A stretch of 64,000 nucleotides of DNA from NCBI RefSeq assembly GCF_039523175.1, contig NZ_BAAAEU010000007.1:124001-188000 (forward strand), given 5' to 3'. Positions 10,435 to 21,855 of this stretch are shown here, piece after piece; the stretch's first letter is position 1; every line of letters begins with the position of its first letter. A model generated the notes under the pieces. It saw nothing but the letters and a program-made list of their open reading frames with translations, made no database searches and was not told where the DNA came from. The DNA is from Dokdonella_A soli (GTDB lineage Bacteria; Pseudomonadota; Gammaproteobacteria; Xanthomonadales; Rhodanobacteraceae). The position numbers were made by a program, and so were the translations under genes.

Positions 10435-11406
10435 TCACGCCGCATGCTCGCGCGTGTCGACACGCAGCGCCGCAAGCAACGCCTGCATGTCCGGCGGCAG
10501 CGCAGCCTCGAACGCGACCGTCTCGCCGCTCGCCGGGTGCAGGAATTCGAGCCGCTCCGCATGCAGCGCCTGGCGGCGGAAGCCGCGCAGCGCGGCAACG
10601 AGTTCGGGGCCCGCGCCCTTGGGCAGTTTCAACAGGCCGCCGTACTGCGAATCACCGACCAGCGGATGGCGCACATGCGCCATGTGCACGCGGATCTGAT
10701 GCGTCCTTCCGGTCTCGAGCCGGCACTCGACCAGGGTCATCGTGCGGAAGCGCTCGCGCACGCGGTAGTGCGTGACCGCCTCGCGGCCGTCCTCGCGCAC
10801 GGCCTGCTTGAGGCGGTCGTGAGGATGGCGGCCGAGTGGCGCATCGACGCGGCCGCCGGCGACCATCGCGCCATACACGATCGCCGCGTATTGGCGATGC
10901 ACGTCGCGCGCGGACAGCTGCTCGACCAGCGAGGTATGCGCGCGCATGCTGCGTGCAATCACCATCAGGCCCGAGGTGTCCTTGTCGAGCCGGTGCACGA
11001 TGCCGCCGCGCGGGATTTCGGCGAGTTTCGGATCGTGATGCAGGAGTGCGTTCTGCAGGGTGCCGGCCGGATTGCCGGCGCCTGGATGCACGACCAAGCC
11101 AGGCGGCTTGTTGACCACGATCACGTCGGCGTCCTCGTGCACGATGTCGAGCGCGATCGCCTCCGGCTCGGCGCCGATCTCGCGTTCCATGCGCACGCTG
11201 AGCGCAACCGCCTCGCCGCCGTGCACGATGCGGCGCGGCGCGACGCTCTCGCCATCGAGCAGGGCCGCGCCGTCCTTGATCCACGCAGTCAGCCGCGACC
11301 GTGAATAGTCCGGAAACAGCTCGGCCAAGGCCTGGTCGAAGCGACGCCCGGCCAGCTCGACGGGCACAGTGGCATTCAGGCGGGATTCCGGTTCGGTCAT
11401 GCTCAA
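10435..11406 (-). CDS. rluD: 23S rRNA pseudouridine synthase RluD
   Basis: Makes pseudouridines in helix 69 of 23S rRNA (positions 1911, 1915 and 1917 in E. coli). 323 residues: an N-terminal S4-like RNA-binding domain (about 15-75, RFDQALAELFPDYSRSRL) and the RluA-type catalytic domain with the signature GGIVHRLDKDTSGLMVIA, whose Asp is the nucleophile. The start may be Met1 (11406) or Met3 (11400, MTEPESRL). It is followed by pgeF and is divergent from bamD, the same arrangement as in many gammaproteobacteria. Confidence 0.95.
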   Translation of the reverse strand: MSMTEPESRLNATVPVELAGRRFDQALAELFPDYSRSRLTAWIKDGAALLDGESVAPRRIVHGGEAVALSVRMEREIGAEPEAIALDIVHEDADVIVVNKPPGLVVHPGAGNPAGTLQNALLHHDPKLAEIPRGGIVHRLDKDTSGLMVIARSMRAHTSLVEQLSARDVHRQYAAIVYGAMVAGGRVDAPLGRHPHDRLKQAVREDGREAVTHYRVRERFRTMTLVECRLETGRTHQIRVHMAHVRHPLVGDSQYGGLLKLPKGAGPELVAALRGFRRQALHAERLEFLHPASGETVAFEAALPPDMQALLAALRVDTREHAA

Positions 11407-11602
11407 ATCCTGTGCACGGCTGCGTTTCCAGCGCGGGCAACGTTCGGGTTATGATCAGTGGTCAGGGTGCGGCGCAACGATGCGCCGGCTCCCCGATCGG
11501 ACGGTCGCGCCAGACCAGCTCACGCAACCGGGCCGGCCCGGTGCAGCGCAAGTCTCCGGCTTTCCATCCATCCCATCCATCATCGCAGAGCCTGCCCCCC
11601 GC

Positions 11603-12457
11603 ATGCGAGTTTCCCCAGCTTTCCCGTTTCTCGTACGCAACGTAGCCTTGCGCACCCTCCTGCTCGTGCTCGTCGTCGCGCTGGCCGGCTGCTCCCTTTT
11701 CCATCGCGGCAAGAAGGGCGATCCGATGGATACGCTGCCGGTCGAGCAGCTGTACCAGAACGGCGTCGCGGCACTCGACGGCGGCAACAACGACCTCGCC
11801 TCGCGCACGTTCACTCGCCTGATCGCGCGCTTTCCGTTCGGTCCGTACACCGAGCAGTCGCAGCTCAACCTGGCCTACGCCCAGTACAAGGACGACAAGC
11901 CGGATGACGCCTATTCGACGATCAACCGCTTCATCAAGACCTATCCGACGCATCGCCACGTCGATTACGCGTACTACCTGCGCGGCCTGATCAACTTCGA
12001 TCGCGCCGGCGGCTTCCTCGAGCAGTACGTCGGACTGGACATGACCCAGCGCGACCAGGCCAACCTGCGCCAGTCGTTCGACGACTTCGGCGCGCTGGTC
12101 AGCCGCTATCCGCAGAGTGCATACGCGGCCGACGGCCGCCAGCGCATGATCTACCTGCGCAACATGATGGCGCAGGCCGATCTCAACATCGCGCTGTTCT
12201 ACCTGAAGCGCAATGCCTACGTCGCCGCATCGAACCGCGCGAAGTCGATCATCGAGGCCTACCCGCAGACACCGCAGGCCGGCGACGCGCTGGCGATCAT
12301 GGTCGCCAGCTACAAGAAGCTCGGCCAGGACAAGCTCGCCGACGATGCCGAGCGCGTGCTGAAGCTCAACTACCCCGATCACCCATCCCTGCACGGTGAC
12401 TGGCCGAAGTACCGTTCGAACTGGTGGAAGCTGATCCCCCTGCAAAACCGGGGGTGA
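11603..12457 (+). CDS. bamD: Outer-membrane assembly lipoprotein BamD (ComL)
   Basis: Essential lipoprotein of the BAM complex that inserts beta-barrel proteins into the outer membrane. 284 residues from the ATG at 11603 (MRVSPAFPFLV). A lipoprotein signal with lipobox LAGC (Cys at about residue 31) is followed by five TPR-like repeats, e.g. LPVEQLYQNGVAALDGGN, FPFGPYTEQSQLNLAYAQY and YPQSAYAADGRQRMIYLRN. Longer in-frame starts (to 11369) would put extra residues before the signal peptide and overlap the rluD promoter region. Divergent from rluD. Confidence 0.95.
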   Translation: MRVSPAFPFLVRNVALRTLLLVLVVALAGCSLFHRGKKGDPMDTLPVEQLYQNGVAALDGGNNDLASRTFTRLIARFPFGPYTEQSQLNLAYAQYKDDKPDDAYSTINRFIKTYPTHRHVDYAYYLRGLINFDRAGGFLEQYVGLDMTQRDQANLRQSFDDFGALVSRYPQSAYAADGRQRMIYLRNMMAQADLNIALFYLKRNAYVAASNRAKSIIEAYPQTPQAGDALAIMVASYKKLGQDKLADDAERVLKLNYPDHPSLHGDWPKYRSNWWKLIPLQNRG

Positions 12458-12471
12458 GCCTGCGCGCCTAT

Positions 12472-12491
12472 GCGATGCCCTCAGGCATCGC
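12472..12491. other. Hairpin downstream of bamD
   Basis: A perfect 8-bp stem GCGATGCC with a 4-nt loop (12472-12479, 12484-12491), 15 bp after the bamD stop and without a T run. It may slow or end transcription between the convergent bamD and nadE genes. A second imperfect palindrome (CGCGAGCC with GGCTCGCG) lies near 12551-12573. Confidence 0.45.
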
Positions 12492-12611
12492 ATGCGCCGG
12501 CGAACGCCCGAGGCAGGAGCCGAGGGCCGGGTTGCTTGGCAAGCGCAGGACGCGCGAGCCTAGCAATGGCTCGCGAGGCGAAGCCGAGCGATCTCCGATC
12601 ACTTCGCAGCC

Positions 12612-14243
12612 TCAGCGCCACCCCGACGTAATCGGATAGCGCCTTTCACGCCCGAACGCGCGCCGCGAGACCTTCGGGCCCGGCGCGGCCTGCTGGCGCT
12701 TCCATTCGCTGATGCGTACCAGCCGCAGTACGTGATCGACAACCTCGCCGGCAAAACCCGCTCGCACGATCTCATCGCGCGACTGCTCTTTATCGACGTG
12801 GCGGAACAGGATGGCATCGAGAACGTCGTACGGCGGCAATGAATCCTGGTCGGTCTGGTTGTCGCGCAATTCCGCCGACGGCGCGCGCTCGATCACCGCA
12901 GGCGGAATCACCGGCGCACCGCCGATCGAGTTGCGCCAGTTCGCCAACGCATAGACCTCGGTCTTGTACAGGTCCTTGATCGGCGCGTAGCCGCCGCACA
13001 TATCGCCGTAGATCGTCGCGTAGCCGACGGCGTACTCGCTCTTGTTGCCGGTCGTCAGCACGAGGCCGCCGAACTTGTTGGCCAGCGCCATCAGGATCGC
13101 GCCTCGACAGCGCGATTGCATATTCTCCTCGGCCGCGTCCGCGGCATGGCCCGCGAACTCCGGCGCGAGCGCCTCCCTGAAGCCCTTGAACGGCGCCTCG
13201 ATCGGAATGGTCAGTATCTTCACACCGAGCGCACGGGCCTGTTCGTCGGCGAGATCGTTGCTGAGACCGGACGTATAGCGCGACGGCAGGCGCACGCCGG
13301 TCACGTTGTCCGCGCCGAGCGCGTCGACGGCGATGCTCAACACGAGCGCCGAGTCGATGCCGCCGGAGAGGCCGATCCAGGCCTTGCCGAATCCGTTCTT
13401 CGCGCAGTAGTCGCGCGTGCCGCGCACGATGGCGCGCCAAGCCAGTGCATCGCGACTTTCGTCGCCCTCGACCGGCCATGCGACCGGCACGAACTTGCGC
13501 GTGGCCGCTTCGTAGTCGGCGACCAGCCAGTGCTCCTCGAACGCGCGCGCGGCCGGATGAATCGTGCCGTCGCCGTCGGCGAGCACCGAGGCGCCGTCGA
13601 ACACCAGCGCGTCCTGACCGCCGACGAGATTGAGGTAGGCGACCGCGAGACCGGTTTCGGCGACGCGCGACGCGAGCAATGCATCGCGCTGCGCGTGCTT
13701 GTCGCGCTCGAACGGCGAGGCGTTCGGCACCAGCAGCAGCTCGGCGCCGGCATGTGCGGTAGCGGCGACCGGTTCGGCAAACCAGACATCCTCGCAGATG
13801 ACCACGCCGACGCGCACGCCTGCCACTTCAAACACGCAGGAGCCACCGTCTGGATCGACCTCGAAATAGCGGCGCTCGTCGAACACCGCGTAGTTCGGCA
13901 GCTCGCGTTTGCGGTAGGTCGTCCGTATGCCGCCATCGCGCAAAACACTGGCCGCGTTGTAGACGACCGCGCCGGCCGCCTCGGGCCAACCGACCACGGC
14001 GACGATGCCGTGCACGCCAGCGGCGATGCGCCGGATCGCCGCTGCACATTCGGCGAGAAAGCCGGGCCGCAGCAACAGGTCTTCCGGCGGATAACCGCTG
14101 AGCGCGAGCTCCGGGAACAGCACGACGTCGGCGCGATGCACATCGCGCGCCTCCGCGATCAGCGCGGCGATGCGTGCCTCGTTGCGCGCGACGGCGCCGA
14201 CGGGGAAATCGAACTGGGCGAGGGCAATGCGGACTGAACTCAT
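12612..14243 (-). CDS. nadE: Glutamine-dependent NAD+ synthetase
   Basis: Last step of NAD synthesis: amidates nicotinic acid adenine dinucleotide using ammonia from glutamine. 543 residues from the ATG at 14243 (MSSVRIALAQFDFPVG); longer in-frame starts lack domain support. The N-terminal nitrilase-type glutaminase domain shows its triad: Glu45 (FPELALSG), Lys112 (RKRELPNY) and Cys150 (VVICEDVWF). The C-terminal synthetase domain has the ATP P-loop GLSGGIDSALV and the NAD-site segments TTGNKSEYAVGYATIYGDM and DQTDQDSLPPYDVLD-like NQTDQDSLPPYDVLDAIL. Convergent with bamD; it appears to be a single-gene unit. Confidence 0.96.
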   Translation of the reverse strand: MSSVRIALAQFDFPVGAVARNEARIAALIAEARDVHRADVVLFPELALSGYPPEDLLLRPGFLAECAAAIRRIAAGVHGIVAVVGWPEAAGAVVYNAASVLRDGGIRTTYRKRELPNYAVFDERRYFEVDPDGGSCVFEVAGVRVGVVICEDVWFAEPVAATAHAGAELLLVPNASPFERDKHAQRDALLASRVAETGLAVAYLNLVGGQDALVFDGASVLADGDGTIHPAARAFEEHWLVADYEAATRKFVPVAWPVEGDESRDALAWRAIVRGTRDYCAKNGFGKAWIGLSGGIDSALVLSIAVDALGADNVTGVRLPSRYTSGLSNDLADEQARALGVKILTIPIEAPFKGFREALAPEFAGHAADAAEENMQSRCRGAILMALANKFGGLVLTTGNKSEYAVGYATIYGDMCGGYAPIKDLYKTEVYALANWRNSIGGAPVIPPAVIERAPSAELRDNQTDQDSLPPYDVLDAILFRHVDKEQSRDEIVRAGFAGEVVDHVLRLVRISEWKRQQAAPGPKVSRRAFGRERRYPITSGWR

Positions 14244-14348
14244 GGACACGCAACACGAGGAAGGGACCGGCATGATAGCCGCGCCCGGTGCGTTTGCCGC
14301 CGCTACGGCGCCCACGCCGCCCGACGGCCAGTGCCCAACGCCGCGCGT

Positions 14349-15008
14349 TCAGAGCGGCCGCAGCAGCAACAGCAGGCACAACGCCATCATGAATGCCACC
14401 ATCAGCGCATCGAGCACGCGCCACGCGCGCGGATTGCGGAATACCGGCAGCAGCAGGCGCGCGCCGTAGCCGAGCGTCGAGAACCACAGCACGCTGGCGC
14501 AGCAGGCACCCACGGCAAATGCCCAACGTGCCATGCCCGAATAGCGCGTGGACAGGCTGCCGAGCAGCACCATCGTGTCGAGATAGACGTGCGGATTGAG
14601 GAAGGTGAACGCAAGGCAGGCGGGCAGCGCACGACGCCAATTCGCCTCATCTCCGGCCGTCGGCGTCAATGCGCCGGAGCCGCGCCATGCTCGCTGCGCC
14701 GCCATCAGGCCATAGGCGCCGAGGAAGGCCGCGCCACCGAAGCGCAGCAGCTGCAACAGCGCGGGCCATTCGCGCACCAATACACCGATGCCGGCGACGC
14801 CGCAGACAATCAGCGCGATGTCGCCGAGCATGCAGATCGCAACGACGAGGCCGACATGCTGGCGCAGCAGGCCCTGACGCAGAACGAAGGCATTCTGCGC
14901 GCCGATGGCGATGATGAGGCCGGCGCCGGCAGCAAAGCCGGCGGATGCTGCAGCGAGGAACATGGCGAAATCCAAAACGACGGAATGCCCAGCCTGCCGC
15001 GCCGCCAT
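14349..15008 (-). CDS. LysE/ArgO-family amino-acid exporter
   Basis: A 219-residue inner-membrane protein of the LysE family, which exports basic amino acids (Arg, Lys). Six hydrophobic segments are visible. The family motif near the N-terminus is GLIIAIGAQNAFVLRQGL, and NPHVYLDTMVLLG lies mid-protein, both typical of ArgO/LysE. The start may be 15008 or, by comparison with ArgO proteins that begin MFLxA, the Met at 14963. It is transcribed divergently from an ArgP/LysG regulator only 46 bp away, which supports basic amino-acid export as its role. Confidence 0.9.
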   Translation of the reverse strand: MAARQAGHSVVLDFAMFLAAASAGFAAGAGLIIAIGAQNAFVLRQGLLRQHVGLVVAICMLGDIALIVCGVAGIGVLVREWPALLQLLRFGGAAFLGAYGLMAAQRAWRGSGALTPTAGDEANWRRALPACLAFTFLNPHVYLDTMVLLGSLSTRYSGMARWAFAVGACCASVLWFSTLGYGARLLLPVFRNPRAWRVLDALMVAFMMALCLLLLLRPL

Positions 15009-15054
15009 GCTTAAGGCGAGCTACTTTTTCTATAGACTATGAAGCAAATCTAAT
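15009..15054. promoter_or_regulatory. Short divergent promoter/operator between the exporter and argP
   Basis: Only 46 bp, markedly AT-rich (ACTTTTTCTATAGACTATG). LysR-type regulators usually bind a T-N11-A palindrome in such divergent spacers. Both promoters must lie here or overlap the gene starts. The exact operator half-sites were not resolved. Confidence 0.45.
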
Positions 15055-15966
15055 GTGAAGCCGTCGCCCGTGGACCTCATCCATCCACAACTCGCCGCGT
15101 TCGCCGCCGTGCTCGAGGAAGGCAGCTTCGATGTGGCTGCACGCCGCCTCTCGGTCACGCCATCGGCTGTGTCGCAGCGGATCAAGGCGCTCGAAGATCG
15201 CCTCGGCCAGGTGCTCGTCGTGCGCCAGGCGCCGTGCCGGCCGACGCCGGCCGGCGAGCAACTGCTGCGCCGCGTGCGGCCGATGCAGGCGCTCGAGGCC
15301 GAGGCACTGGCCGATTTCCTGCCGGAGGAAAGCGCAGCGGCATCCGCGCGCTCGATCGCGATCGCGGTCAACGACGACTCGCTCGAGACGTGGTTCGTCG
15401 TCGCGCTGTCGCAGCTGCATCGGCAGTACGGCTACCTGTTCGATGTGCGCGTGGACGACCAGGACCATACGCTCGACCTGCTGCGCGACGGCTCCGTGCT
15501 CGGCGCGGTCACTGCCGAAGCGACGCCGCTGCAGGGCTGCAACGTGCACGCGCTCGGCACGATGCGCTACCGCGCGATCGCCTCTCCTGAGTTCGCCGCG
15601 CGCTACTTCGCAGCAGGCGTCGAGGCCGCCGCGTTTGCGCGCGCGCCGATGATCGTGTTCAACCGCAAGGACGCGCTGCAATGGCGCTTCGTGCGCCGCA
15701 TCACGCGCGCTCGACTCGCGCCGCCCGTGCATTATCTGCCCACGTCCTCCGGTTTCGTCGAGGCCGCTGCGCGCGGCCTCGGCTGGTGCCTCGCACCGGA
15801 GTCGCTGATCGCACCGGCACTGCAGTCGAAGACGATCGTGATTCTCGATCCGAAACGTTGGCTCGACGTGCCGCTGTATTGGCAGCACGCGGCAGTGCGC
15901 TCAAGCACCCTGCAGCAGATCAGCCAGACGCTGCGCGAGGCGGCCGCGAGCGCCTTGCGCGCATGA
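15055..15966 (+). CDS. argP: LysR-type regulator ArgP/LysG
   Basis: Transcription factor that activates a basic amino-acid exporter when Lys or Arg is high. 303 residues from a GTG at 15055; another GTG at 15070 (VDLIHPQL) is possible. The N-terminal winged helix-turn-helix (residues 10-65) shows the LysR pattern SFDVAARRLSVTPSAVSQRI. It is followed by a linker helix and a periplasmic-binding-type effector domain. IHPQLAAFAAVLEEGSFD and the length match ArgP/IciA/LysG rather than other LysR groups. Divergent from the LysE/ArgO gene, the classic regulator-target layout. Confidence 0.88.
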   Translation: MKPSPVDLIHPQLAAFAAVLEEGSFDVAARRLSVTPSAVSQRIKALEDRLGQVLVVRQAPCRPTPAGEQLLRRVRPMQALEAEALADFLPEESAAASARSIAIAVNDDSLETWFVVALSQLHRQYGYLFDVRVDDQDHTLDLLRDGSVLGAVTAEATPLQGCNVHALGTMRYRAIASPEFAARYFAAGVEAAAFARAPMIVFNRKDALQWRFVRRITRARLAPPVHYLPTSSGFVEAAARGLGWCLAPESLIAPALQSKTIVILDPKRWLDVPLYWQHAAVRSSTLQQISQTLREAAASALRA

Positions 15967-15998
15967 AAAAAGCCGCGGCACGGGGCCGCGGCTTTTTT
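15966..15998. terminator. Bidirectional terminator between argP and sucD
   Basis: A 9-bp stem AGCCGCGGC (15971-15979) with GCCGCGGCT (15985-15993), flanked by an A run on the left (15966-15971) and a T run on the right (15993-15998). It can therefore terminate the convergent argP (+) and sucD (-) transcripts. Confidence 0.88.
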
Positions 15999-16022
15999 CA
16001 TCGACAACGTAGAGTGCGAGAC

Positions 16023-16895
<873 letters not shown>

Positions 16896-16954
16896 GGATG
16901 GGTCCTTCGATAACTTTGCCTTTCGCCGTTGGCGCAAGGCCGTCAATTTCCAAT

Positions 16955-17026
16955 CCGTTCGCCCTGAGGTATCGAAGGGTGAACGGACGTCGCGCCGTTC
17001 GTGCTTCGATACCTCAGCACGAACGG
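16955..17026. repeat. Pair of palindromic repeat units in the sucC-sucD spacer
   Basis: Two 32-bp palindromic units sit head to tail. 16955-16986 begins CCGTTCGCCCTGAGG and ends GGGTGAACGG. 16995-17026 begins CCGTTCGTGCTTCGAT and ends AGCACGAACGG. Each can fold into a hairpin and they share the inner GAGGTATCGAAG core in opposite orientation. This type of dispersed repeat is common between xanthomonad genes. Confidence 0.85.
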
Positions 17027-17036
17027 TGGGAGTTCG

Positions 17037-18206
<1,170 letters not shown>

Positions 18207-18485
18207 GCGGGCACCTTGACGAAGGGACGCGCGGGGGCGGCGCAGGCAGCACGCCGCAAAAGCGCAGTCCAGAGGGCGGCGGCGCGATGCCGGCCGCGTA
18301 ACGGGGCGCCTATTCTCGGGGAACGTGGGGGTGAAATCAAAAAGCAGGGGCGCAGAGCGCCCGTCTGCCACTCCCGCGTGACAGTGCCGCCGCCTGCGCG
18401 GCAGCGCCGGCAGACGCGATGCGGTTGGCACTTGCCGCCGCCGCTCCCTCCTATCATCGCTATACTGCCGGCGCATGGAGTCATC

Positions 18486-20120
18486 GTGACCGCGGAACCC
18501 CGAGTGCACAGCGCCACCACCTCACCGGGAGACATCACCCGGCGCGAGCTTTATTTCTTCAATCTCTACCGCTGCCTCGAGGCCGCGGTCTACGCCGGTC
18601 TCACGTTCAGCCCGTACGCCGGCGAGTGGGTCAAGGTCGCGCACCCGCTGCTCGGGCAGATCACCGCGATCGCGTACCTGATCATCACGGTCGGGCTGCT
18701 GCTCGGCACCGACCGCCTGCGCAGGCGCCTGACCGAGGGCATCAGCGCGGCTCTGTTCATCGACATTCTCGCCGCGTCGCTGATCCTGGTCGCGCTGGCC
18801 GGGCACAGCATTGTGCCGATGATGGCGCTGGTGAACGTCGGCATCGCCGCGCTGCTTCTGCCGCACCGCGCCTACATGTTCGCGGGGATCGCCTCGCTCG
18901 GCGTGCTCGCGCCGTACGCCTACGCGCGGCTGACCGATGCCGCGGCGGAAGTGCCTAACGCTGAAACCGCCGCGATCGTGGTCGCCTACTTCGTCGTCGC
19001 CGCGCTGCTGCGCTATCTGGGCGGGCACATGCGCGCGACCGAGGATCTCGCCGCGCAGCGCGGCGTGGATCTTCTCAATCTCGAACAGATCAACGACCTG
19101 ATCATCCAGCGCATGAAGACCGGCGTGCTGCTGGTCGACGCGGCGAACCGCGTGCTGCGCATCAACGAATCGGCCTGGCACCTGATCGGCAATCCTTCGC
19201 CGAGCCAGCGCGAGCTCGGCACCATCGCGGCGGAGCTGTCGCGGCGGCTTTACCACTGGCGCCATTCCGGCAAGACCGACCAGACCGCGGTCGCGCTCGC
19301 GGCCGACGTGCCCGAGGTGATTCCGCGCTTCACGCGCCTCGCGCCGAACGACGACACCAACGTATTGATCTTCCTTGACGACACTTCGCTGCTGTCGCGG
19401 CGCGCCGAGGAACTCACGCTGTCCTCGCTCGGCCGGCTGTCGGCGTCGATCGCACACGAGATCCGCAACCCGCTCGCGGCGATCCGCTATTCGGCGCAGT
19501 TGCTCGCCGAGTCCAAGCTGAACGCGGAGGACAAGCGCCTCGTCGACATCATCAACAACCACTGCACGCGCGCGAACGACGTCGTCGAGAACATCCTGCA
19601 GCTGTCGCGGCGCGAACGCTCGCGGCCGGAGAGCATCGACCTCAATGCCTGGGTGCTCGCGTTCGTCGAGGACTACAAGCAGTCCAACGACCTCGGCGGC
19701 GACCACCTGCGCGCAGTCACGCAGAACCGGACGATCGAGGCGATGGTCGACCCGCAGCACCTGCAGCAGGTAGTCTGGAACCTCGTGCAGAACGCGCTCC
19801 GCTACGGCCGCCAGCCGAACCAGCCGGCGCGCGTCAGCGTGGTCGCGCGGCTCGCCGCGGAAAAGGGTCCGCCGCTGATCGAGATCATCGACCGCGGCCC
19901 CGGCATCCCGCCTAAGGTCGCCGCGCAGATCTTCGAGCCGTTCTACACGACCCATGAATACGGCACCGGCCTCGGCCTGTACCTGGCCAAGCAGATGAGC
20001 GAGGCGAGCCAGGCCTCGCTCGAATACGTGCCGGTCGCCGGCGGTGGCGCCTGCTTCCGCATCACGCTGACGCCGGCCGGCTCGCTGCTGGCGTCGCGGA
20101 TCGCGGCGCAGCCGGGCTGA
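18486..20120 (+). CDS. pilS: Type IV pilus sensor histidine kinase PilS
   Basis: Membrane sensor kinase that phosphorylates PilR to control pilin transcription. 544 residues from a GTG at 18486, chosen because GGAG lies five bases upstream and because the membrane domain follows soon after. About six hydrophobic segments occupy residues 20-185, then a PAS-like domain (LLVDAANRVLRINESAW). The dimerisation box carries the phosphoryl His in SASIAHEIRNPLAAIRYS, and the ATPase has the N box (QQVVWNLVQNALRYG) and G boxes (DRGPGIPPK, YGTGLGLYLAKQM). Followed 118 bp later by pilR. The sucCD-pilSR neighbourhood is as in xanthomonads. Confidence 0.95.
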   Translation: MTAEPRVHSATTSPGDITRRELYFFNLYRCLEAAVYAGLTFSPYAGEWVKVAHPLLGQITAIAYLIITVGLLLGTDRLRRRLTEGISAALFIDILAASLILVALAGHSIVPMMALVNVGIAALLLPHRAYMFAGIASLGVLAPYAYARLTDAAAEVPNAETAAIVVAYFVVAALLRYLGGHMRATEDLAAQRGVDLLNLEQINDLIIQRMKTGVLLVDAANRVLRINESAWHLIGNPSPSQRELGTIAAELSRRLYHWRHSGKTDQTAVALAADVPEVIPRFTRLAPNDDTNVLIFLDDTSLLSRRAEELTLSSLGRLSASIAHEIRNPLAAIRYSAQLLAESKLNAEDKRLVDIINNHCTRANDVVENILQLSRRERSRPESIDLNAWVLAFVEDYKQSNDLGGDHLRAVTQNRTIEAMVDPQHLQQVVWNLVQNALRYGRQPNQPARVSVVARLAAEKGPPLIEIIDRGPGIPPKVAAQIFEPFYTTHEYGTGLGLYLAKQMSEASQASLEYVPVAGGGACFRITLTPAGSLLASRIAAQPG

Positions 20121-20238
20121 TCGGCATCCCGCGACGCGACGCCGTGGCGCGCCACCCGACAATCCGAATCCTTTACCATGACGCGCATCACGTTCTACCC
20201 TTGAAGCTGCGACACGCAGGCCACCGGCCCCGACGGTA

Positions 20239-21675
20239 ATGAGCAAGCAATACGCCCTGGTCATCGATGATGAGCGCGACATCCGCGAGCTGCTGACGCT
20301 GACGCTCGGCCGCATGGACCTGCTCGTCGAGACGGCAGCCACCGTCGCCGAAGCGCGCGAGCGTCTCGCCGGACGCCGCTACGCATTGTGCTTCACCGAC
20401 ATGCGCCTGCCCGACGGCTCCGGCCAGGAGGTCATCGCGCTGATCGCCGCGCAGTATCCGGAAACGCCGGTCGCGATGATCACCGCCTACGGCAACGTCG
20501 ATGCGGCGGTGGATGCGCTCAAGGCCGGCGCGTTCGACTTCGTCTCCAAGCCCGTCGACATCAGCGTGCTGCGCCGCCTGGTGCAGACCGCGCTGAAATT
20601 GTCCGAGGAAAAGCGCAGCGAGCAGACCACCAGCGCCGGCAAGCTGATCGGCGATTCGGTGCCGATGAACGAACTGCGCGCCACGATTGCCAAAGTCGCG
20701 CGCAGCCAGGCGCCGGTCTACATCGCCGGCGAGTCCGGTGTCGGCAAGGAGCTGGTCGCGCGGCTGATCCACGAACTGGGGCCCCGCTCCGGCGCGCCGT
20801 TCGTGCCGGTCAACTGCGGCGCGATCCCGTCGGAACTCATGGAAAGCGAGTTCTTCGGTCACAAGAAAGGCAGCTTCACCGGCGCGGGCGCCGACAAGGA
20901 CGGCCTGTTCCACGCCGCACAAGGCGGCACGCTGTTCCTCGACGAGGTCGCGGAACTGCCGATGCACATGCAGGTGAAACTGCTGCGCGTGATCCAGGAA
21001 AAGGCGGTGCGCCCGATCGGTGCGCGCGCCGAGATCGGCGTCGACGTGCGCATCCTCTCGGCCACGCACAAGAACCTCGCGCGCCTGGTCGAACTCGGCT
21101 CGTTCCGCCAGGACCTCTTCTACCGCATCAACGTGATCGAGCTGCGCGTGCCGCCGCTGCGCGACCGCCGCGAGGACATCCCGAAACTCGCCTCGCGCGT
21201 GCTCGAGCGCCTCGGCAAGGACAATGGCACGCCGCCCGCGCGGATCGAGCCGGACGCGCTGAAGGCGCTCTTGTCCTACGACTTCCCCGGCAACGTGCGC
21301 GAACTCGAGAACGTGCTGGAGCGCTCGGTCGCGCTCTGCGAGAACAACAGCATCGGCCTCGACGACCTGCGCCTCGCGCCGCGCGAACGCACCGCCAGCG
21401 CGGCCGCCGAGATCTGGGCCAACACGCCGACCGATTTCGGCGCGCCGCCGCCCCCGGTCACGACGCGGGCGACGCCGCCACAGGCGCGCGACGCCGACGA
21501 CGACGAGGACGACGACTTCCCGAGCGACCTCGCCGCCGCTGTCGCCGAGACCGAACGCGCCGCGATCATGAAGGCGCTCGAAGCTACGCGCTGGAACCGC
21601 ACCGCAGCCGCTAAGCAGCTCGGGCTGACCCTGCGGCAGTTGCGCTATCGGCTGGAGAAGCTCGGTATCGAGTGA
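20239..21675 (+). CDS. pilR: Sigma54-dependent response regulator PilR
   Basis: Activates RpoN-dependent transcription of pilA. 478 residues: receiver domain with phospho-acceptor Asp54 (FTDMRLPDGSG); sigma54-interaction AAA+ domain (about 135-370) with Walker A GESGVGKE; the sigma54-contact loop as GSFTGA, a Ser variant of GAFTGA seen in PilR proteins; Walker B GGTLFLDEVAELP. A Pro/Asp-rich linker leads to the C-terminal Fis-type helix-turn-helix (WNRTAAAKQLGLTLRQLRYR). A plausible target is the sigma54 promoter at 23075, upstream of pilA. Confidence 0.96.
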   Translation: MSKQYALVIDDERDIRELLTLTLGRMDLLVETAATVAEARERLAGRRYALCFTDMRLPDGSGQEVIALIAAQYPETPVAMITAYGNVDAAVDALKAGAFDFVSKPVDISVLRRLVQTALKLSEEKRSEQTTSAGKLIGDSVPMNELRATIAKVARSQAPVYIAGESGVGKELVARLIHELGPRSGAPFVPVNCGAIPSELMESEFFGHKKGSFTGAGADKDGLFHAAQGGTLFLDEVAELPMHMQVKLLRVIQEKAVRPIGARAEIGVDVRILSATHKNLARLVELGSFRQDLFYRINVIELRVPPLRDRREDIPKLASRVLERLGKDNGTPPARIEPDALKALLSYDFPGNVRELENVLERSVALCENNSIGLDDLRLAPRERTASAAAEIWANTPTDFGAPPPPVTTRATPPQARDADDDEDDDFPSDLAAAVAETERAAIMKALEATRWNRTAAAKQLGLTLRQLRYRLEKLGIE

Positions 21676-21687
21676 GTCGCTGCCTGC

Positions 21688-21770
21688 CCGGCAGCATCGC
21701 CGCTGCCGCAGCTCCCACCAAGCCACACCTTTCTTTGTGGGGGCGCCGAAGGCGCCTCCCGAGAGCATTG
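21688..21770. repeat. Degenerate REP-like hairpin pair between pilR and tfpX
   Basis: GCATCGCCGCTGCCGCAGCTCCCACC (about 21690-21715) resembles one REP arm, and 21735-21765 (TGTGGGGGCGCCGAAGGCGCCTCCC) resembles the opposite arm and forms a strong hairpin by itself. Located within the 180-bp spacer before the TfpX-like gene. Confidence 0.55.
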
Positions 21771-21855
21771 CTGCGGATGCTGGAATCTCTGAATGCTGCA
21801 TCCCGCTGGCGCGATTGGGTATATTCGCGCGCGCCGCAAATGACTTGGGTGCCGC

